NCBI RefSeq assembly: GCF_949987535.1
Contig: NC_080078.1
Location: 55,144,207 to 55,208,206, forward strand
Source: Balaenoptera acutorostrata
Taxonomy: Eukaryota > Chordata > Mammalia > Artiodactyla > Balaenopteridae
Direction of reading: 5' to 3'
Length of the DNA stretch: 64,000 bases
Part shown: positions 24,346-36,559 of the stretch, one piece after another
How the letters are laid out: each line of letters starts with the position of its first letter
Position numbering within the stretch: position 1 is the first letter of the stretch
The notes under the pieces: generated by a model
Database searches by the model: none
The model's input: only the letters and a program-made list of their open reading frames with translations
What the model was told of the DNA's origin: nothing
Program-made: the position numbers and the translations under genes

Positions 24346-24970
24346 ACACCAGCTGGCTCTCTTTGATAGTGTCAACTCCAAAGGTACCAACGCCCATCAG
24401 CCCCATTTTAAACACCTCTGGATTAGTAAGGAAGGGCTCACCAGTAGTAGATGAAAGAATTAGTTAGAATTGCAATAGATTTTCTAAAACAAGGTAATCA
24501 TATTATTTTGATATATGATAACTGACACAAAGGTAGCCAGTTTGCTAAATGTCTAGTCCTGCTTTGATAACAGGATCATTATTATTTGCAATTAGCCTTT
24601 TAAACACCCCAAACTGGACTTGCTTGCTTACCTTGCAGTTTCAGTGTCTATACACAAATGGCATTTTATGGTACTTTTATGTTCTCATAAGCCAGCTTCT
24701 CTTATACTATGCACTTCTTCAAGGGAAGGCTTTGCCCACTAATTGCTGAAAATTCATCTAGACAACTGCTTGCTTTGTCTACGGCCACTGTCTTCTTTCT
24801 TGGTTGATTTGGTTGAGCTCTTAGCAGTATATAGTATTGTTGGTGACTTTACTTTTTTCATTTTTTGTTCCATAAACTTGTAGCAACCTCCTTGATTCCA
24901 ACCTTTTAAACTAACTTTCTTTACCTCTTCCATCTATTCTTGACCCATGTAAGCACAAGATTACCTAGAA

Positions 24971-25157
24971 TGTAGGTTCTTAAACTTTAGGGCACCTGGA
25001 ATCACCTAAAGGGCTTGTTAAACACAGATTCCTGTGTCCTAATCCCAGGGTTTCTGATGCAGTAGGTCTGGGGTGGGGCCACAGAATTTGTATCCGTAAC
25101 AAGTTCCTAGGTGTTAAGGATGCAGCTTGTCTGGGGAACACACTTTGAGAACCACTA
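24971..25157 (+). mobile_element. MER5A hAT-Charlie MITE, near full length
   Basis: This is a complete MER5A-like element of 187 bases. It begins TAGGTTCTTAAACTTTAG and ends ACACTTTGAGAACCACTA, with the core GATGCAGTAGGTCTGGGGTG. An 8-base target duplication, ACCTAGAA (24963-24970) and ACCTAGAC (25158-25165), matches at 7 of 8 positions. hAT transposases make 8-base duplications. Confidence 0.9.
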
Positions 25158-25239
25158 ACCTAGACTTTAGTAATGCTTCTGCCTACCTACCTGAACCCCA
25201 CAGCTGGTCATTTCAGCATGGACCCAGAAATGCCCTTTA

Positions 25240-25375
25240 CAAAATCCATGCATATGAATCAGTTGGGATATTGTTCAAATGAAGAGTTGGAATCAATGGG
25301 TCTGTAGTGGAGCCTGGGGGTATGCATTTCTAACAAGCTCCCAGGTGATACCCACGCTGCTGGTCCACACTCTGA
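25240..25375 (+). mobile_element. MER5A-like hAT fragment
   Basis: TATGAATCAGTTGGGATATT, ATGCATTTCTAACAAGCTCC, CAGGTGATACCCACGCTGCT and GGTCCACACTCTGA follow the MER5A consensus order with higher divergence. It lies only about 80 bases from the complete MER5A copy. Confidence 0.7.
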
Positions 25376-25939
25376 ATAATATCACCCTAGTCTTCCTCAC
25401 CTTAACTTTCCCCTTTGCTCATTTCCAACCCTCTGTCATTCAAAGAAACAAAATCTGCCAAGGAACTGGACTCTTCACATTCATGGTTGTCTTCCTGCTT
25501 CCAGGCAGTGGAGCTGCCACTCCCCAACCCCATGTTCAAAGCAGACATCAATGATTCATCGTGGCAATCCTGAAGGCCAAGTCTGGATGAAACCTCAAAA
25601 CCTTTCTCAACACGGCATGAACCAGGCAGCTACTAACAAATCCCAGTAGAGAGGAAACTGTCTCTCCTGGTTCAAATAAATCTCCCAAAATGATTATACT
25701 AAACCTCACCACGGATTAAGTTTTTCCTACCTTTTAATGCTAATAGACAATCATACTTTCTATATTCCTGAGAAAATTTAGTTCATATGGCTACTCAGTT
25801 CCTTCTTCCAAATAACCTTGTTAATTGGGATATACCCATTTCTTCCTGTAGTTTTCAATCATCATCTTTAATTATCTCCTGTCTTGGTAGAAGTTATATT
25901 CTACTTTATTAATATTAGATTTTTTACCTTCTAAGATGA

Positions 25940-27370
25940 TATCCATCCTATTTAATGTCTTCAATGTTTTCTTTTTTTAAATTTCTTTCTCCCTTATCTA
26001 AAAATAAGTTCATGTCTCCTATCTCAAAAAGAGTTACCCTTGATGCTTCCACTACAACAAAATGCCTGTCATTTCTCTCTTTGATTTTCACTCCTCAAAA
26101 GTGGAGTTTATATTCATTCCATGATCAAAGTAGCCACTCATTCCTCAACCTCCAGAAATTGGTTCCTTTCCCCACCATTCTAGCAATGGTGTCCCAGAGG
26201 TATTTTCTTGGGAAATTCAATGACTTCTCAGTTCTCAATGCAGTAATTTCTATTGATTAGATGTTCTGAAGCAAAACCTTTGGTTTCCCCCTGGCTCCTG
26301 GCTCACCCTTTTATTTCCCTGGCTTCATTTGTCCTTCTACCAACAAACATCTAAAAACCAAAACAGAGTTCTGCCTCTAATATGCTACAGCTTTCTCTCT
26401 GCAGTCTTCCTCAGAAACCTCATCTAGTTTCATAGCTTCAGCAAATACCTCTCCTGTGGGTAAAAATACCCAAATCTATTTTTACTTTAAGTTTCAGTCT
26501 GCTTTCTTGAAGGCCTACTGGAAATCTCCACATGGATTTTCTCAACATGTCTAAAACTGATCTCATCTTTTCCTCACCTAGGTCAGTTTCCTCTTTGGGT
26601 TTCTTATTTTGTTCTTCAAATTATCTAGGCTCAAAGTCCTAGAATCGGCCTGGACCTGCCCACAGTCACTCTCTACACCCAGTAAGTTCTCAGGTCCTAT
26701 AAATACTTCCTTCAACATGTTCCTCTAAACATTCCATTCTTTTTTATCATTGCCAGTTCCAACCCAGTGTAGGTCTCTCATTACATAATCTTCTAAGCAT
26801 ATTTTGTCTTTTTCAATTCTCTCCATGACAGTTAATCCAGGAGGTTACCATAATGGAATTTCCCAAAACTTTTCCTTCTTAAGTCACCTTCAAGTTCCCA
26901 AAGCCCTCATCATACTGTCATTTCCTACAGCAAAAAAATAAAATAAAATCTATAATCCCATTCAAGAGACTGTAATGAGAAACATTCTCTCTATCCAAAG
27001 TTGCCTCCTTCAACCTACTTCCATGAATTCTCCACTTCAGCCATGCTGGTCCACGTTTTCTCAAAACATGCCATCTTTGTGTGCACCGAGCACCTCACCC
27101 CACCCCCATGTGTTGTGAGTTTCCTATGCCTTGCACTCCTCCATTACCCATCCCAAACTCCAGCTTCTGGGTAGGCTTCCTTGACTAATTTTGCCCCAGT
27201 ATGCTTTGTACACCTAAAGTCTCGTTTGAACAATGTAGTTAGCACTTAGCTTTTCTTTTCTTGTATTGCTTTACCTTTTCCTATGAATCCTGAATTCCTG
27301 CAGATTCAAATCTCCTTGAATGAGGACCTCTGTCTTATATCTGTTATGCTTAGAATGGTAGCCAAGAATA
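25940..27370 (+). mobile_element. L2 LINE, about 1.4 kb
   Basis: The pyrimidine-rich strand carries successive L2 ORF2 blocks: GCCACTCATTCCTCAACCTC, then GAAATCTCCACATGGATTTT, CAACATGTCTAAAACTGATC, then CCACTTCAGCCATGCTGG and the CTTGAATGAGGACCTCTGTC 3' region. L2 encodes a CR1-clade reverse transcriptase; this copy has frameshifts throughout and no intact motif. Confidence 0.7.
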
Positions 27371-27374
27371 GATC

Positions 27375-28700
27375 AGCAATGTCACCAGGTGACTGAATTA
27401 AAAGTGTCAATTATATTCTAATTTTGTCCATTTTATGGATTGGTGTTAGAATTTCTATGCAGTGCAATTTGGACTTAGCACTGATTTCCCTCAGGGTGAT
27501 AATTTTATATAATGCCCTGCAAAAGATACACACACAAGAGCAGGTAGCGTTTCCTCTAATAATGAGGACTCCACACAGTCAAAGGCTGCAGTGGAACTAA
27601 ATCTTGTTTCATATTCTAGCTAATAAATGCTTCTAAATATTTTCAAGCTTCCCCACCGTCACTAAGGCTTAGAGAGGCTATTTGTCATACTTGCAAAGGC
27701 TTCAAATGAGGCATGATTTACAGAAGAAAGCAACTGTGTAAAATTGGCCTGCAAATAGAAAGACGGCATGGCTGTGGGACACCTAGCCTGCTGTCAACAA
27801 CCAAAACCTTCTCTGGCACTGGTAAATGTTTTATTAGTTTAATAATAAATTAACTGCCCCTGCATATGTAGTACATTATGTTTAATGGCATTCTGAAATT
27901 TGGAACTGCAGTTCGCTCTTATGCACCTGTAAAATTAGTGTTTCATACTATTCCACTAAAGTTTGTAAGGCTTTGTTTGTTTTATATGCAATTTTCAAAA
28001 GCTTAACATAAGCAGTGGAACTTGGACTTGGAGAAGACCTGATGGGCAAACTCTTATTCATCAGCAAAGAGGGACTTTCTTTTTTCTATCTACAACACAC
28101 ACTATTTGAAAGAAAGATTATAAGGTTTTTGTTTGTATTGAGTCATCATTGAGCGATTAATGCACTTTGGTTGCCCTTCGCTTTGCACAGGGAAAGTCTA
28201 GCTGGGAAGATGAGTAATTGCAGGTTTACTAAGATCAAACCTGAGGACCATTCTTCAGGCTGCTCCTATTTAAATACCTTAACTGTTAATAAACCTTGGG
28301 TAGGGAGTCATTTTTGATTTTGCCCAGACATTTTAAGCCTACAATTAGAGAGGATTATTTACAGATAGTATTCATTTAGGGGCAATATTTCCCTGATTAT
28401 AAAAGTGTAAAAGGAAAACCTGAAAACAATGAAGTTTAGATTCTGTGCTTCTCTTCTTAAAAGTGATGATACAGCTAACCCAGAACTCACCTTTCACATT
28501 CATTCAGCTAATTTACAGAAACAATTGTCATCCTCTGATTCTGTTTTTGGCACTGGGAGCAGTTTGAACTACGGGATTCAGTAAAAACTAAGCTTAATAA
28601 ATTCAACTGGAGTTATGGTCACTCAGCCTTTATCTTTATAGGACTCACTTTTTAAGGTGAATTATCTAGAGCCTTCCAAGTTGCCCATTCAAAATCAGAT
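27375..28700. other. Unique, repeat-free stretch
   Basis: About 1.3 kb without any repeat family I recognise. It has balanced composition and AT-rich homeodomain-like words such as TTAATAATAAATTAAC at about 27839-27855. There is no open frame of note. It is a candidate conserved non-coding element only by absence of repeats. Confidence 0.35.
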
Positions 28701-28764
28701 CTTCATTCATATATAACAATGTGTTTGAGTATCTGTTTTCAGTTTTTCTGATTACATCATCTAG

Positions 28765-28985
28765 ATAAATGCATAGAGATAGAAGACAGATTTGTGGTTG
28801 CCAGGTGCTGGGGGGAAGGAGAAATGAGAGTGACTGCTTCATGGGGTTTCTTTTGGCGGTGATGAAAATGTTTTGGAACTAGACCCAACATTGTGAGTGT
28901 ACTAAATAAATTCTACTGAACTGTACATTTAAAAATGGTTAATTTTGTGTATGTGAATTACACCTCAATCAAAAAGAGAAAAAAC
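28765..28985 (+). mobile_element. L1 3' end (L1M class)
   Basis: TTTGTGGTTGCCAGGTGCTG, then GGAACTAGACCCAACATTG, TGAACTGTACATTTAAAAAT and TTACACCTCAATCAAAAAG match the terminal L1M 3' UTR in order. It is 5'-truncated and non-coding. Confidence 0.85.
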
Positions 28986-29544
28986 TGGGTCTTCGTCATG
29001 GGCTTGCTGGACATATGGCTTGCAAACCCCACTCAGGGCAAGTCTATGGGTGGTATTGAGCTGCACTAAAAAATGAGCCCCAGAGCCTATCTTCTGAAAG
29101 AAACAGAGGGCATCCAATGATTTCTTACACATTATTATGTAATCACAATTGCCTACTTCTCTTTAGACCTCTTGCTTCTGTCTCTATAAAGACTCAATGA
29201 CCATCCCTCCCCCTTCTTGAAGATTTTTCCACCAGCCTCTGATTGTCTCCCCACATTGTGCTGCTTTTCTTCACTTCCTTTCATTTTCTGAGTACACCTA
29301 AAGAGCTGGCATCTCTTGGGCTCTGCAGGAGCCCTCTTCCCTTCCCTTCCCTTCCCTACAGAATTTCCAAGGACTTCTTTACCCCCAGCCTGGCTGTTAA
29401 AGTCTCCCAAATCTGGACCTGCAGCTCTGCCATCTCTCCTGGTTCCAGATCTGTGTGGCACTAGCCACATGCATGTCCAGAAAGTTACAATTTCCCAAAT
29501 GAGCCTATTATAAAAATAGCCGACCTTCATCTAGTTTTCAAAAA

Positions 29545-29735
29545 AAAAACCTTTAGACAGTGCTCTCACAGACATTATCTCTTTAAATCTTCACAACATC
29601 CTTGTGAAATAAATAATACTGCTTCCTCCCCACCCCCATTTGCAGCTAAGGAGGCTGAAGCTCATAAAGGTGAAGTGCTCAAGGTCTCTGAGTTGATAAA
29701 TTGCAGAGATACCCACTGTTCAGCTTCCCAGGTCC
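29545..29735 (-). mobile_element. MIR SINE, antisense
   Basis: ACATTATCTCTTTAAATCTT, CACAACATCCTTGTGAAATA, then GCAGCTAAGGAGGCTGAAGC and AAGTGCTCAAGGTCTC are the reverse complement of the MIR core and 3' half. Confidence 0.75.
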
Positions 29736-29819
29736 TTACCCATCCCCCCTGCACGATAAGGATGACTTTATGTCTCATCAAGAATGACTCCTTCTCCTAC
29801 ATTTGCAAATTGTCTTTAC

Positions 29820-30520
29820 GACATCACTCTCTCTCTTCACCCAGGTCCTGAAATTAATCTTCCAAGTCATTCTTGAATGTTTTCTCCCTTGCTGCCAACA
29901 TTCAACCAAGCTTCACCCTGAACTTTTTTCTATACCCATGGCCACATTCATCCTCTCTTTTCACCAGACTACTTCCAACTTCTCTTAACTGGCTTCCTAG
30001 TTCCCAGTTCTGTCCCTACAGGGTCCCATATGACTATATGCCATCATCCATCCCTAGCCCAGAAAGCCTTGGTTAATCAACATTGTCTATCAGACAACAT
30101 CAAGGGTTCTAGCATGGTGTTCATGGCACGTGCATCTTACTTTCCAGACCCATCCATCAGGATTCCTTTCAATGTCTCCATCCCAGGGACACTGAACTCC
30201 CTTCTGTTCCCTGAAACCACTACATTTCACTTTCCTATGCCTTTATTTGTGCTGCCACTTCTTTTTTTTTTTTTTAACATCTTTATTGGAGTATAATTGC
30301 TTTACAATGTTGTGTTAGTTTCCGCTGCATAACAAAGTGAATCAGCTATATGTATACATATATCCCCATATCCCCTCCCTCTTTTCTGCTTCTTCTTGAA
30401 TGTCCTTATTTACTTTTTTAACTCATAAAATTCTTCAAAATTCATTTTGAACGTTACTACCTTTGTGAAATATTTCCTGAGTTCCCACAGCTGGCCCAGA
30501 GAGAATTAGTCAATCCTTTT
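29820..30520 (+). mobile_element. L2 LINE fragment interrupted by an L1
   Basis: The C/T-rich strand contains L2-like blocks (GGCTTCCTAGTTCCCAGTTC, then TGAACTCCCTTCTGTTCCCT). After the insertion at about 30260-30392 it continues with TGAATGTCCTTATTTAC and TGTGAAATATTTCCTGAGTT. Divergence is high, so the assignment is moderate. Confidence 0.5.
30264..30392 (-). mobile_element. Short antisense L1 3' end
   Basis: A poly-T run is followed by AACATCTTTATTGGAGTATA, ATTGCTTTACAATGTTGTG and CCCCATATCCCCTCCCTC, the reverse complement of a young cetartiodactyl L1 3' end. It is heavily 5'-truncated. Confidence 0.85.
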
Positions 30521-30552
30521 TTGGTAGTCAACAGAAAATATTGTGCATATTA

Positions 30553-30825
30553 TGTATGTCAATTTCCTAGGTCTGCCTAATGAAGGACAACAATCTTTAT
30601 TTCTTACAACAACAGAAATTTATTCTTTCACAGTTCTTGAGGCCAGAAATACAAAATCAAGGTGTTGGCAGGGCCACACTGCCCCTGAAGATTGTAGCAG
30701 GGAATCTGTTCCTTGCCCCTTCCAGTTTCTGGTGGTTGCCAGCATTCCCTGGCTTGTGGCGGCATCTCTCCTTGCTTTGTCTTCACATTGCATGTCTAAA
30801 ATTGACTTCATTCTGTCCTGACAAT
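30553..30825 (-). mobile_element. MaLR (MLT1-like) LTR fragment
   Basis: ACAACAGAAATTTATTCTTT, CACAGTTCTTGAGGCCAGAA, AAATCAAGGTGTTGGCAG and TTCCAGTTTCTGGTGGTTGC are the reverse complement of the 3' half of an MLT1-type LTR. The minus-strand AATAAATTTCTGTTGT contains its polyadenylation region. MaLRs are non-autonomous ERVL relatives, long inactive. A plus-strand open frame across it is incidental. Confidence 0.75.
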
Positions 30826-30839
30826 TGAATAAGCTTCCT

Positions 30840-31990
30840 GGGTACAGTAGTATGGTTTGAAAATAATTTTTGCTCACAATTTTAAAGGGTTTTCCCATTG
30901 CATTCTAGGTTCCATTATTGCTATCTGATACCATTCCTATGACTAATTATTTTATATGATCTCTTTTTTTTTTTTTCACCTCTTGAAGCTTTGACCATTT
31001 TCCCCTTATCTCTGGTTTCTCAAAATATCATGATGATGTGGCTCTGGTGTGAATCTTTTTGTACATTGTGCTGAATACTTTGAGGGATAATTCAATGCCC
31101 TTAGTTCTCAGAAATGATTTTATACTATTTGATTAATAATGTCTCCACTATTTTCTCTGTTCTCATTTTCTCAAACACTTACTAGCTGAATGTTAAATCA
31201 CCTGGAATAATCTGATAATATTCTTACAATTTTTGCCTCATCACTTATCTCCTTGTCTTTTTATTTCTATTTTCTTGGTATTTTCCTCAATTTCATCCTC
31301 CAACACTTCAACTGAATGTTTAAAACTTCAGTTATCCTATTTTTAATTTCCATAAGATCTTATTCTTTGTTCTATTTTTAACATTTTAAAATGCAGTGGT
31401 TACAATATCTCTATATATCTTTTTGAGATGATTAATAATAATTTCTTTAATGTTTTCTTCTCTTATCTGTATTGCTTCTTCTTCCTCTGATTTCTTTTTT
31501 CCTGTTTGTTTTGGGTTTTATCTTCTCTGTAATAGGATTTTCTGAAATGGCTGACGTTTTTACAGCAAAACACAAAATAGTTGAATAGAAGCTTTATGTG
31601 TTTTTATGGGGTTTATGCACTAGTAAGGTTGACTCTAAGGTGACCAGATGAAAAGATGGCTAGATCATCTGGCAGGCCAAATATATGTATCTGCTGGTCT
31701 TCCTGGGGATTGTTTGGCTCTCAAAAATGAATCTCCAATATTCTGTCTGGGAAGGGGTATATCTAAGGTCAGGACTAGAGGCAGGAAAGCTGTTTCTCAC
31801 CTTTTGGTTTGCAGACTTTACTTACCTATTATGATCAATAGAACATTCTAAGCTCATTCTCCTCTGGACCCCTTATTCCTAATCTCTGAGATTTTTCTGG
31901 TTCAATTTCTCTAGAGAATAAACTTCCAGTTCCTTGCAGGCATAGGGAGTGGGGAGAATTTTGTCTTTTTATTGCAAATGGTAGAGGTGA
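30840..31990 (-). mobile_element. Antisense L1M/HAL1-type 5' half
   Basis: On the minus strand the segment resembles the 5' region and ORF1 coiled coil of old L1M or HAL1 elements. Recognisable parts on the plus strand are GAAGCTTTGACCATTTTCCC, ATGATGATGTGGCTCTGGTG, and a long T-rich tract (31250-31560) that reads on the minus strand as lysine/glutamate-rich, broken ORF1-like sequence. The limits and the exact family are uncertain. Confidence 0.5.
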
Positions 31991-33216
31991 GGACTAAGAA
32001 GTTGCCTACTTCTTTAACTGATTTTCAAGCAAATCTTATTCTTTCCAGCTCCTGAATTCACACTTCCTACTTTCCTCCTACCAATTCCTTGGCCCTTTTC
32101 TGATTTGCAAAGAAATTGGACTGGGTGACATCAACTTCCATACAACCATCTCCCAGCCCTGGCCCCAAAGTCATGTAGATTTAATTTTCCTCTTTTCTAA
32201 GTCACTTCCACCTACTTCATACACTTACTATCTGCTACATACAAACATTTGCCTTTTTCTCTGCCTACTACATATTTAGGGTTCAAGAAGTCCCAGTTTA
32301 TTCAAAAATTGAGTTTCCCACCCACTATTTTTTTTTCTTTTTGAGAACGTCTAGAGAAAAAGATGCCAGAAAATGCTTTATTTATTCCACCTTTGTAAAT
32401 AAAAGCTCTCATCTACTCAGGCCCAAGCCCTTTCTCGCTTATCTTTCAAGACCATCTTTTATACTCTTCACTTCCTTTTTTCCAAGAAGATAGCCTGGCC
32501 CATCACCAACCCCAAACTTTTAGAGACCCAGTTTTTTTCTCTAAATCCCATCTTTGAAACTTAATTCTCGGATTGAAACAACATTTGGTTCCTTATTTCT
32601 TCAAATAGGATTAAGCTGAATTTTTTCTCTATTTGCTCCAAATTGCCCCCAACTTTTGAAATGATGTCTGTTTCTTTACCTTGATGATAAATAACATCAA
32701 TATAGATTCAAAATAGGAAGATGAATAAAACACTACTGACAACAAATTACTCAAAGGAGGGCAGGAAAAAAAGAGATTACTGGATACACAGCCTGACCAG
32801 TCACTCATTAAACACTAAACTGATTCCCACAAATCTTCCCTTGGCATTTTAAACTTCTAGAAATGCAGAGTGGAGCACTGCAGTATGGAAGCTCAGTGAG
32901 TTCTAGCAAACCAAGCAGGCCTCAATTGGTCTGAGTACAAGTTTCTGGGATAAGTTTAACAATAAAAATAGACTTCATTTCCATCTATCACAATTATGCA
33001 TTTTATCCATTGCTTTGAAAATCATACAAGGCAAATTATGCGTCTCAAGTGTCAGTAATAGAAAAATGAATTAAGATATAGTCTATATTATTAAATAGAT
33101 CTAACAGTTGCTTTCATTAATTTATAGATTTATAGTTAGCCCTCAGAATACCATTGTGGAGTAATTTTACTTTTTTGAATGGACAAACTGAGGCATGAGA
33201 TAACAAAGTGTTTTTT
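31991..33216. other. Mostly unassigned sequence, possible L2 scrap
   Basis: A GGACTGGGTGACATCAACTT region followed by C/T-rich sequence (about 32110-32230) faintly resembles L2 coding sequence. The rest shows no repeat I can name and no supported exon. Confidence 0.35.
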
Positions 33217-33230
33217 AAAAACGCTGTTGA

Positions 33231-33544
33231 GGGCTTCCCTGGTGGCGCAGTGGTTGAGAATCTGCCTGCCAATGCAGGGGACACAGGTTCGAGCCCTCGT
33301 TTGGGAAGATCCCACATGCCGCGGAGCAACTAGGCCCGTGAGCCACAATTACTGAGCCTGTGCATCTGGAGCCTGTGCTCTGCAACAAGAGAGGCTGCAA
33401 TAATGAGAGGCCCGCGCACCGCGATGAAGAGTGGCCCCCACTTGCCGCAACTAGAGAAAGCCCTCGCGCAGAAACGAAGACCCAACACAGCCATAAATAA
33501 ATAAATAAATAAATAAAACTTAAAAAAAAAAAACAAATAAAACC
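33231..33544 (+). mobile_element. CHR SINE, full length
   Basis: A complete tRNA-derived CHR SINE starts GGGCTTCCCTGGTGGCGCAG. It has an intact pol III B box GGTTCGAGCCC (33286-33296), a CHR-specific 3' body (AGAAAGCCCTCGCGCAGAAA), and a (TAAA)n plus A-rich tail. The target-site duplication is AAAACGCTGTTGA (33218-33230) and AAAACCCTGTTGA (33545-33557), with one mismatch. It would have been transcribed by RNA polymerase III and mobilised by L1. This family is restricted to whales and hippos. Confidence 0.95.
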
Positions 33545-33557
33545 AAAACCCTGTTGA

Positions 33558-34589
33558 AAGAACTGGGAGAATTAAGAGGCTAATCTGGGCTTGGCTTAAC
33601 CTCTTAGTTATCAGCCATGGGATCTTCCACATAAAATATTCTTCATGGTATAGTTGAGCTTACAACTCCAAGATTTTTTTCACATTAAACTAGATACTTA
33701 AATGTAAAAATCATCTATTTCCTGATATCTATAATTCCCACTCTATAACATTAAACATATTTTAATTAAACCAAATTTATTTGTAAAAATGCCTGACAGC
33801 TTGAATGTTATATTTTACACTCTTTGAAATTGCTGGGGTAAAAGTAATTAAGTTTGGTTACACATTTAAACAGAGACCTGGTTGTGTATTTTAAATGTGT
33901 GCCTGTTTAAAAGAACACTTACAATTATAATGATTCAAATCCAAAGAATAATTTGTTGAATGTAAGACTATACCATGCACTTCACAGTTGGATAAAAATC
34001 ACTGTATCCAAAATCATTCAACTGCCTGCCTGAGCCAGAATCTGAATCAGATTTTTGGAAAATGTGGTCTATTATTAAAGTTCTGAATTGAAACTCAGTT
34101 AAGAAAATATAGATGAACTAAAAATCCAATGTGAAGAAGAGAGGAAGAATATTATTTTAAAATGATAAGGGAGTTGTGTTACAATGGAAATGGTTATTCC
34201 TTAAGTATGGATAGTTCTTGATTGTACCATAAACCATCTCTCTCTGAACCTAATGGCCACTCAGTATTGCCTACCCCAGCACGCTGCCAGAAGCACGGGA
34301 CAACCCTGCTGCCTCAGGAAGACTCTCAGAAGATGGGGAAGACCGGCCACTTTGCTCTCATGCCCGCCTGTCCCAGCCTGAGACCTGAAGACTGCATCCT
34401 GCTTTACTCAGCCCTCCTCGTGGTAAACCAAGAGTCCCTTCCCCAGTCAGTGGGCACAGCCTGGATTTCTCTCTGGAGCTTAGTGATTATCCTATCCAGC
34501 TCTTTTCAGCCCCATTTCTTTGGAGGTGGCACCCTGCTCCATGCACTAGTTAAGGTCCTCTTTCAGTGTCTCCATTCTTGATAGATTTC
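33558..34589. other. Unique sequence, no gene recognised
   Basis: AT-rich up to about 34200, then GC-richer. An open frame at 34222-34581 (119 codons) has no recognisable motif and no splice context. Confidence 0.4.
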
Positions 34590-35045
34590 TTAGACAGTCA
34601 GCAGAGGTCCCCGTTCAGCCTGAATGGATTCCTTTGGACCACATTCTCCATCACAGCACCATCATCTGTTACCTGATCGATCAGGAAATCTTGCACACAG
34701 TTCCCACCTCTGACTCACTTCTCTAGGCCACTTTCCACAGCATGGCCAGAATGGTCTCGGCCACTTGTCTGCCCAAAATTCCTAAGAGGTTTCCCATTTC
34801 CTCTCCGGATGAATTACAATACCTTAACTCCTTCTTTGATTTCACTTCCTGTTTTGCCCAACGTAATCTCTGTGCTCAACTCCTGTTGGGCTATTTACAG
34901 ACCCCTGAACACAGGTCCCTCCTGCTCTCTAGCCTGTGGAATTACCAAAGCTGTAGACACCTTAGCTTGTGATGCCCTTTGCCCTGGCTCTAGGTTGCTT
35001 TTTCTAAAAGCCACTTTCCCTAATACCAGTTTATCTATAACTTAA
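34590..35045 (+). mobile_element. L2-like fragment
   Basis: C/T-rich sequence with blocks in L2 order: CACTTTCCACAGCATGGCCA, GAGGTTTCCCATTTCCTCTC, GATGAATTACAATACCTTAA, then CTCTAGCCTGTGG. Divergence is high. Confidence 0.45.
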
Positions 35046-35619
35046 CACCTTTTAGACATTTAAAATTTTGAAATACATTCTATGACTTTTAAGCCACATT
35101 TTTTATACTTTAAGATTTTTCTCCCCCAACTTGTCTTAGGACACAAGTGAATTACTTTTACATTTTTATAATAGCAAGATTTTATGAAAGATGAGATTTC
35201 TTTTTTTGCAGATGTCTCTTGTTGTGGTTGAATTTACTTTTGAACACCTTAAGAACATTCAACACTTTAAAAACTTTTTAAACTAGCAACTGACACTTCT
35301 CAGCTGTGTACAAGATAAAAATCACAATAACTACTTGTCTTTTATATTATTTAGGCTCTGTCACTAAAGTCAGTAGCCAATGTTTGATCAATATTTTGGT
35401 TGATGAATATTCTGGGATGAAGCGAAGAAAATGCCTTGAGATATAGAAGAGTCATGGAAATAGTCCTAAAAAAATGAAAGAGAGAGTGAGAAATGATTTC
35501 ACCTATTATGCAAATGTGTAACTACACTAAGTACATATTACTAAATACCAAATTTCAAGGAAAGCTTGAAATACCAGATGGATTGACTAGCATTTAAGGA
35601 AGCTTTTTTGTGTATGATA

Positions 35620-35795
35620 TATTTTGATTTTCACTATAGCACTGTGAGACAGGTCTCTTATTATCTTCACTTTAGAGAAGAGGAAACTAAAATTCAGACA
35701 CATTAAGTGAAATGCGTGTCACACGGCTATCATGGACAGAGGCAGGATTTGAACCAATATCTTTCATGAACCTCACTGCTCTTTCCACTATGCAG
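35620..35795 (-). mobile_element. MIR SINE, antisense
   Basis: TTTAGAGAAGAGGAAACTAA, then AATGCGTGTCACACGGCTAT and GAGGCAGGATTTGAACC are the reverse complement of the MIR core. Confidence 0.75.
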
Positions 35796-35959
35796 TCCAT
35801 ATGTCTTGACATCCGAATGATGTCATGAGTTCATGAGTCCAAGTGACAGAATAGAAAATGTCACCCCTGATGTCTTCTTCATTTTTTCATAGTTGGATAA
35901 TTCAGAAGGAAAACAGATTTGAGAGAGGTCTGTAACTGAAGAGGGCATTGTGTCAGGAA

Positions 35960-36430
35960 AACTACAACAATACTGTGTAACAAATCACACCAAAGCTCAG
36001 TAGCTTAAAGCAACAATAATTGATCACAGCTCACACAGAACTGAAGATCAGCCGGGACTTGGCTAATCTAGGCTGGGCTTGGTTGAGGCAGAAGTGTTTT
36101 TAGCCTGTGGTATCAGGGGAGATTCTGCTTCAGAGGCAGTTCAGTGGAGGCAATTCAGTGACAGGATGAGAGTCTGGCTTACTCAGATCTTTTCCCTCTG
36201 TCTTATTCCATAGCTCAAGCTAAAGGGGCAGTTGTGATTTAGGGATGTGCTTCTCATGACAGCGTAGGAAACGGAGGAAGGCAAGTGTCATGAGCCTGAA
36301 GGCCAAGGCTAGAGACCACATTGTCAATTCCACCTGTAGGACATTGGACAAAACCAGGGCTGAGTCCCAAACCAAAGGGAGAAGAAGTGGACTATGTCCT
36401 CAGTGAGGTGACCTCAAGGCAGACTTGCAA
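35960..36430. mobile_element. Probable ancient interspersed repeat, family uncertain
   Basis: It opens with TGTGTAACAAATCACACCAA and CTCAGTAGCTTAAAGCAACA, a motif seen at one edge of an old mammalian interspersed repeat, possibly an LTR. The rest is diverged (GGCTGGGCTTGGTTGAGGC). I cannot give a family with confidence. Confidence 0.4.
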
Positions 36431-36559
36431 GAAAGGTAAAGAAATAGAGCGAGATATTCATTCTGCTCTCTAAGACGTTGCTCTCTAAGTAAACTTTGAT
36501 TTGAAAATCTGAGATGAGGTACATACTTTGACAGTGAAAATAAATTCACCTTTCTTCCT

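Noticed and set aside
24630..24720. Minus-strand TGCAAG/GTAAGC donor with an upstream CTTGAAG acceptor
   Set aside because: Stops in every frame between the two sites.
31800..31920. Minus-strand AATAG/GTAAGT donor with an open stretch upstream
   Set aside because: The frame stops before the donor, and the segment lies in probable L1M 5' sequence.
34222..34581. 119-codon open frame on the plus strand
   Set aside because: Borders an L2-like C/T-rich region, with no domain or splice support.
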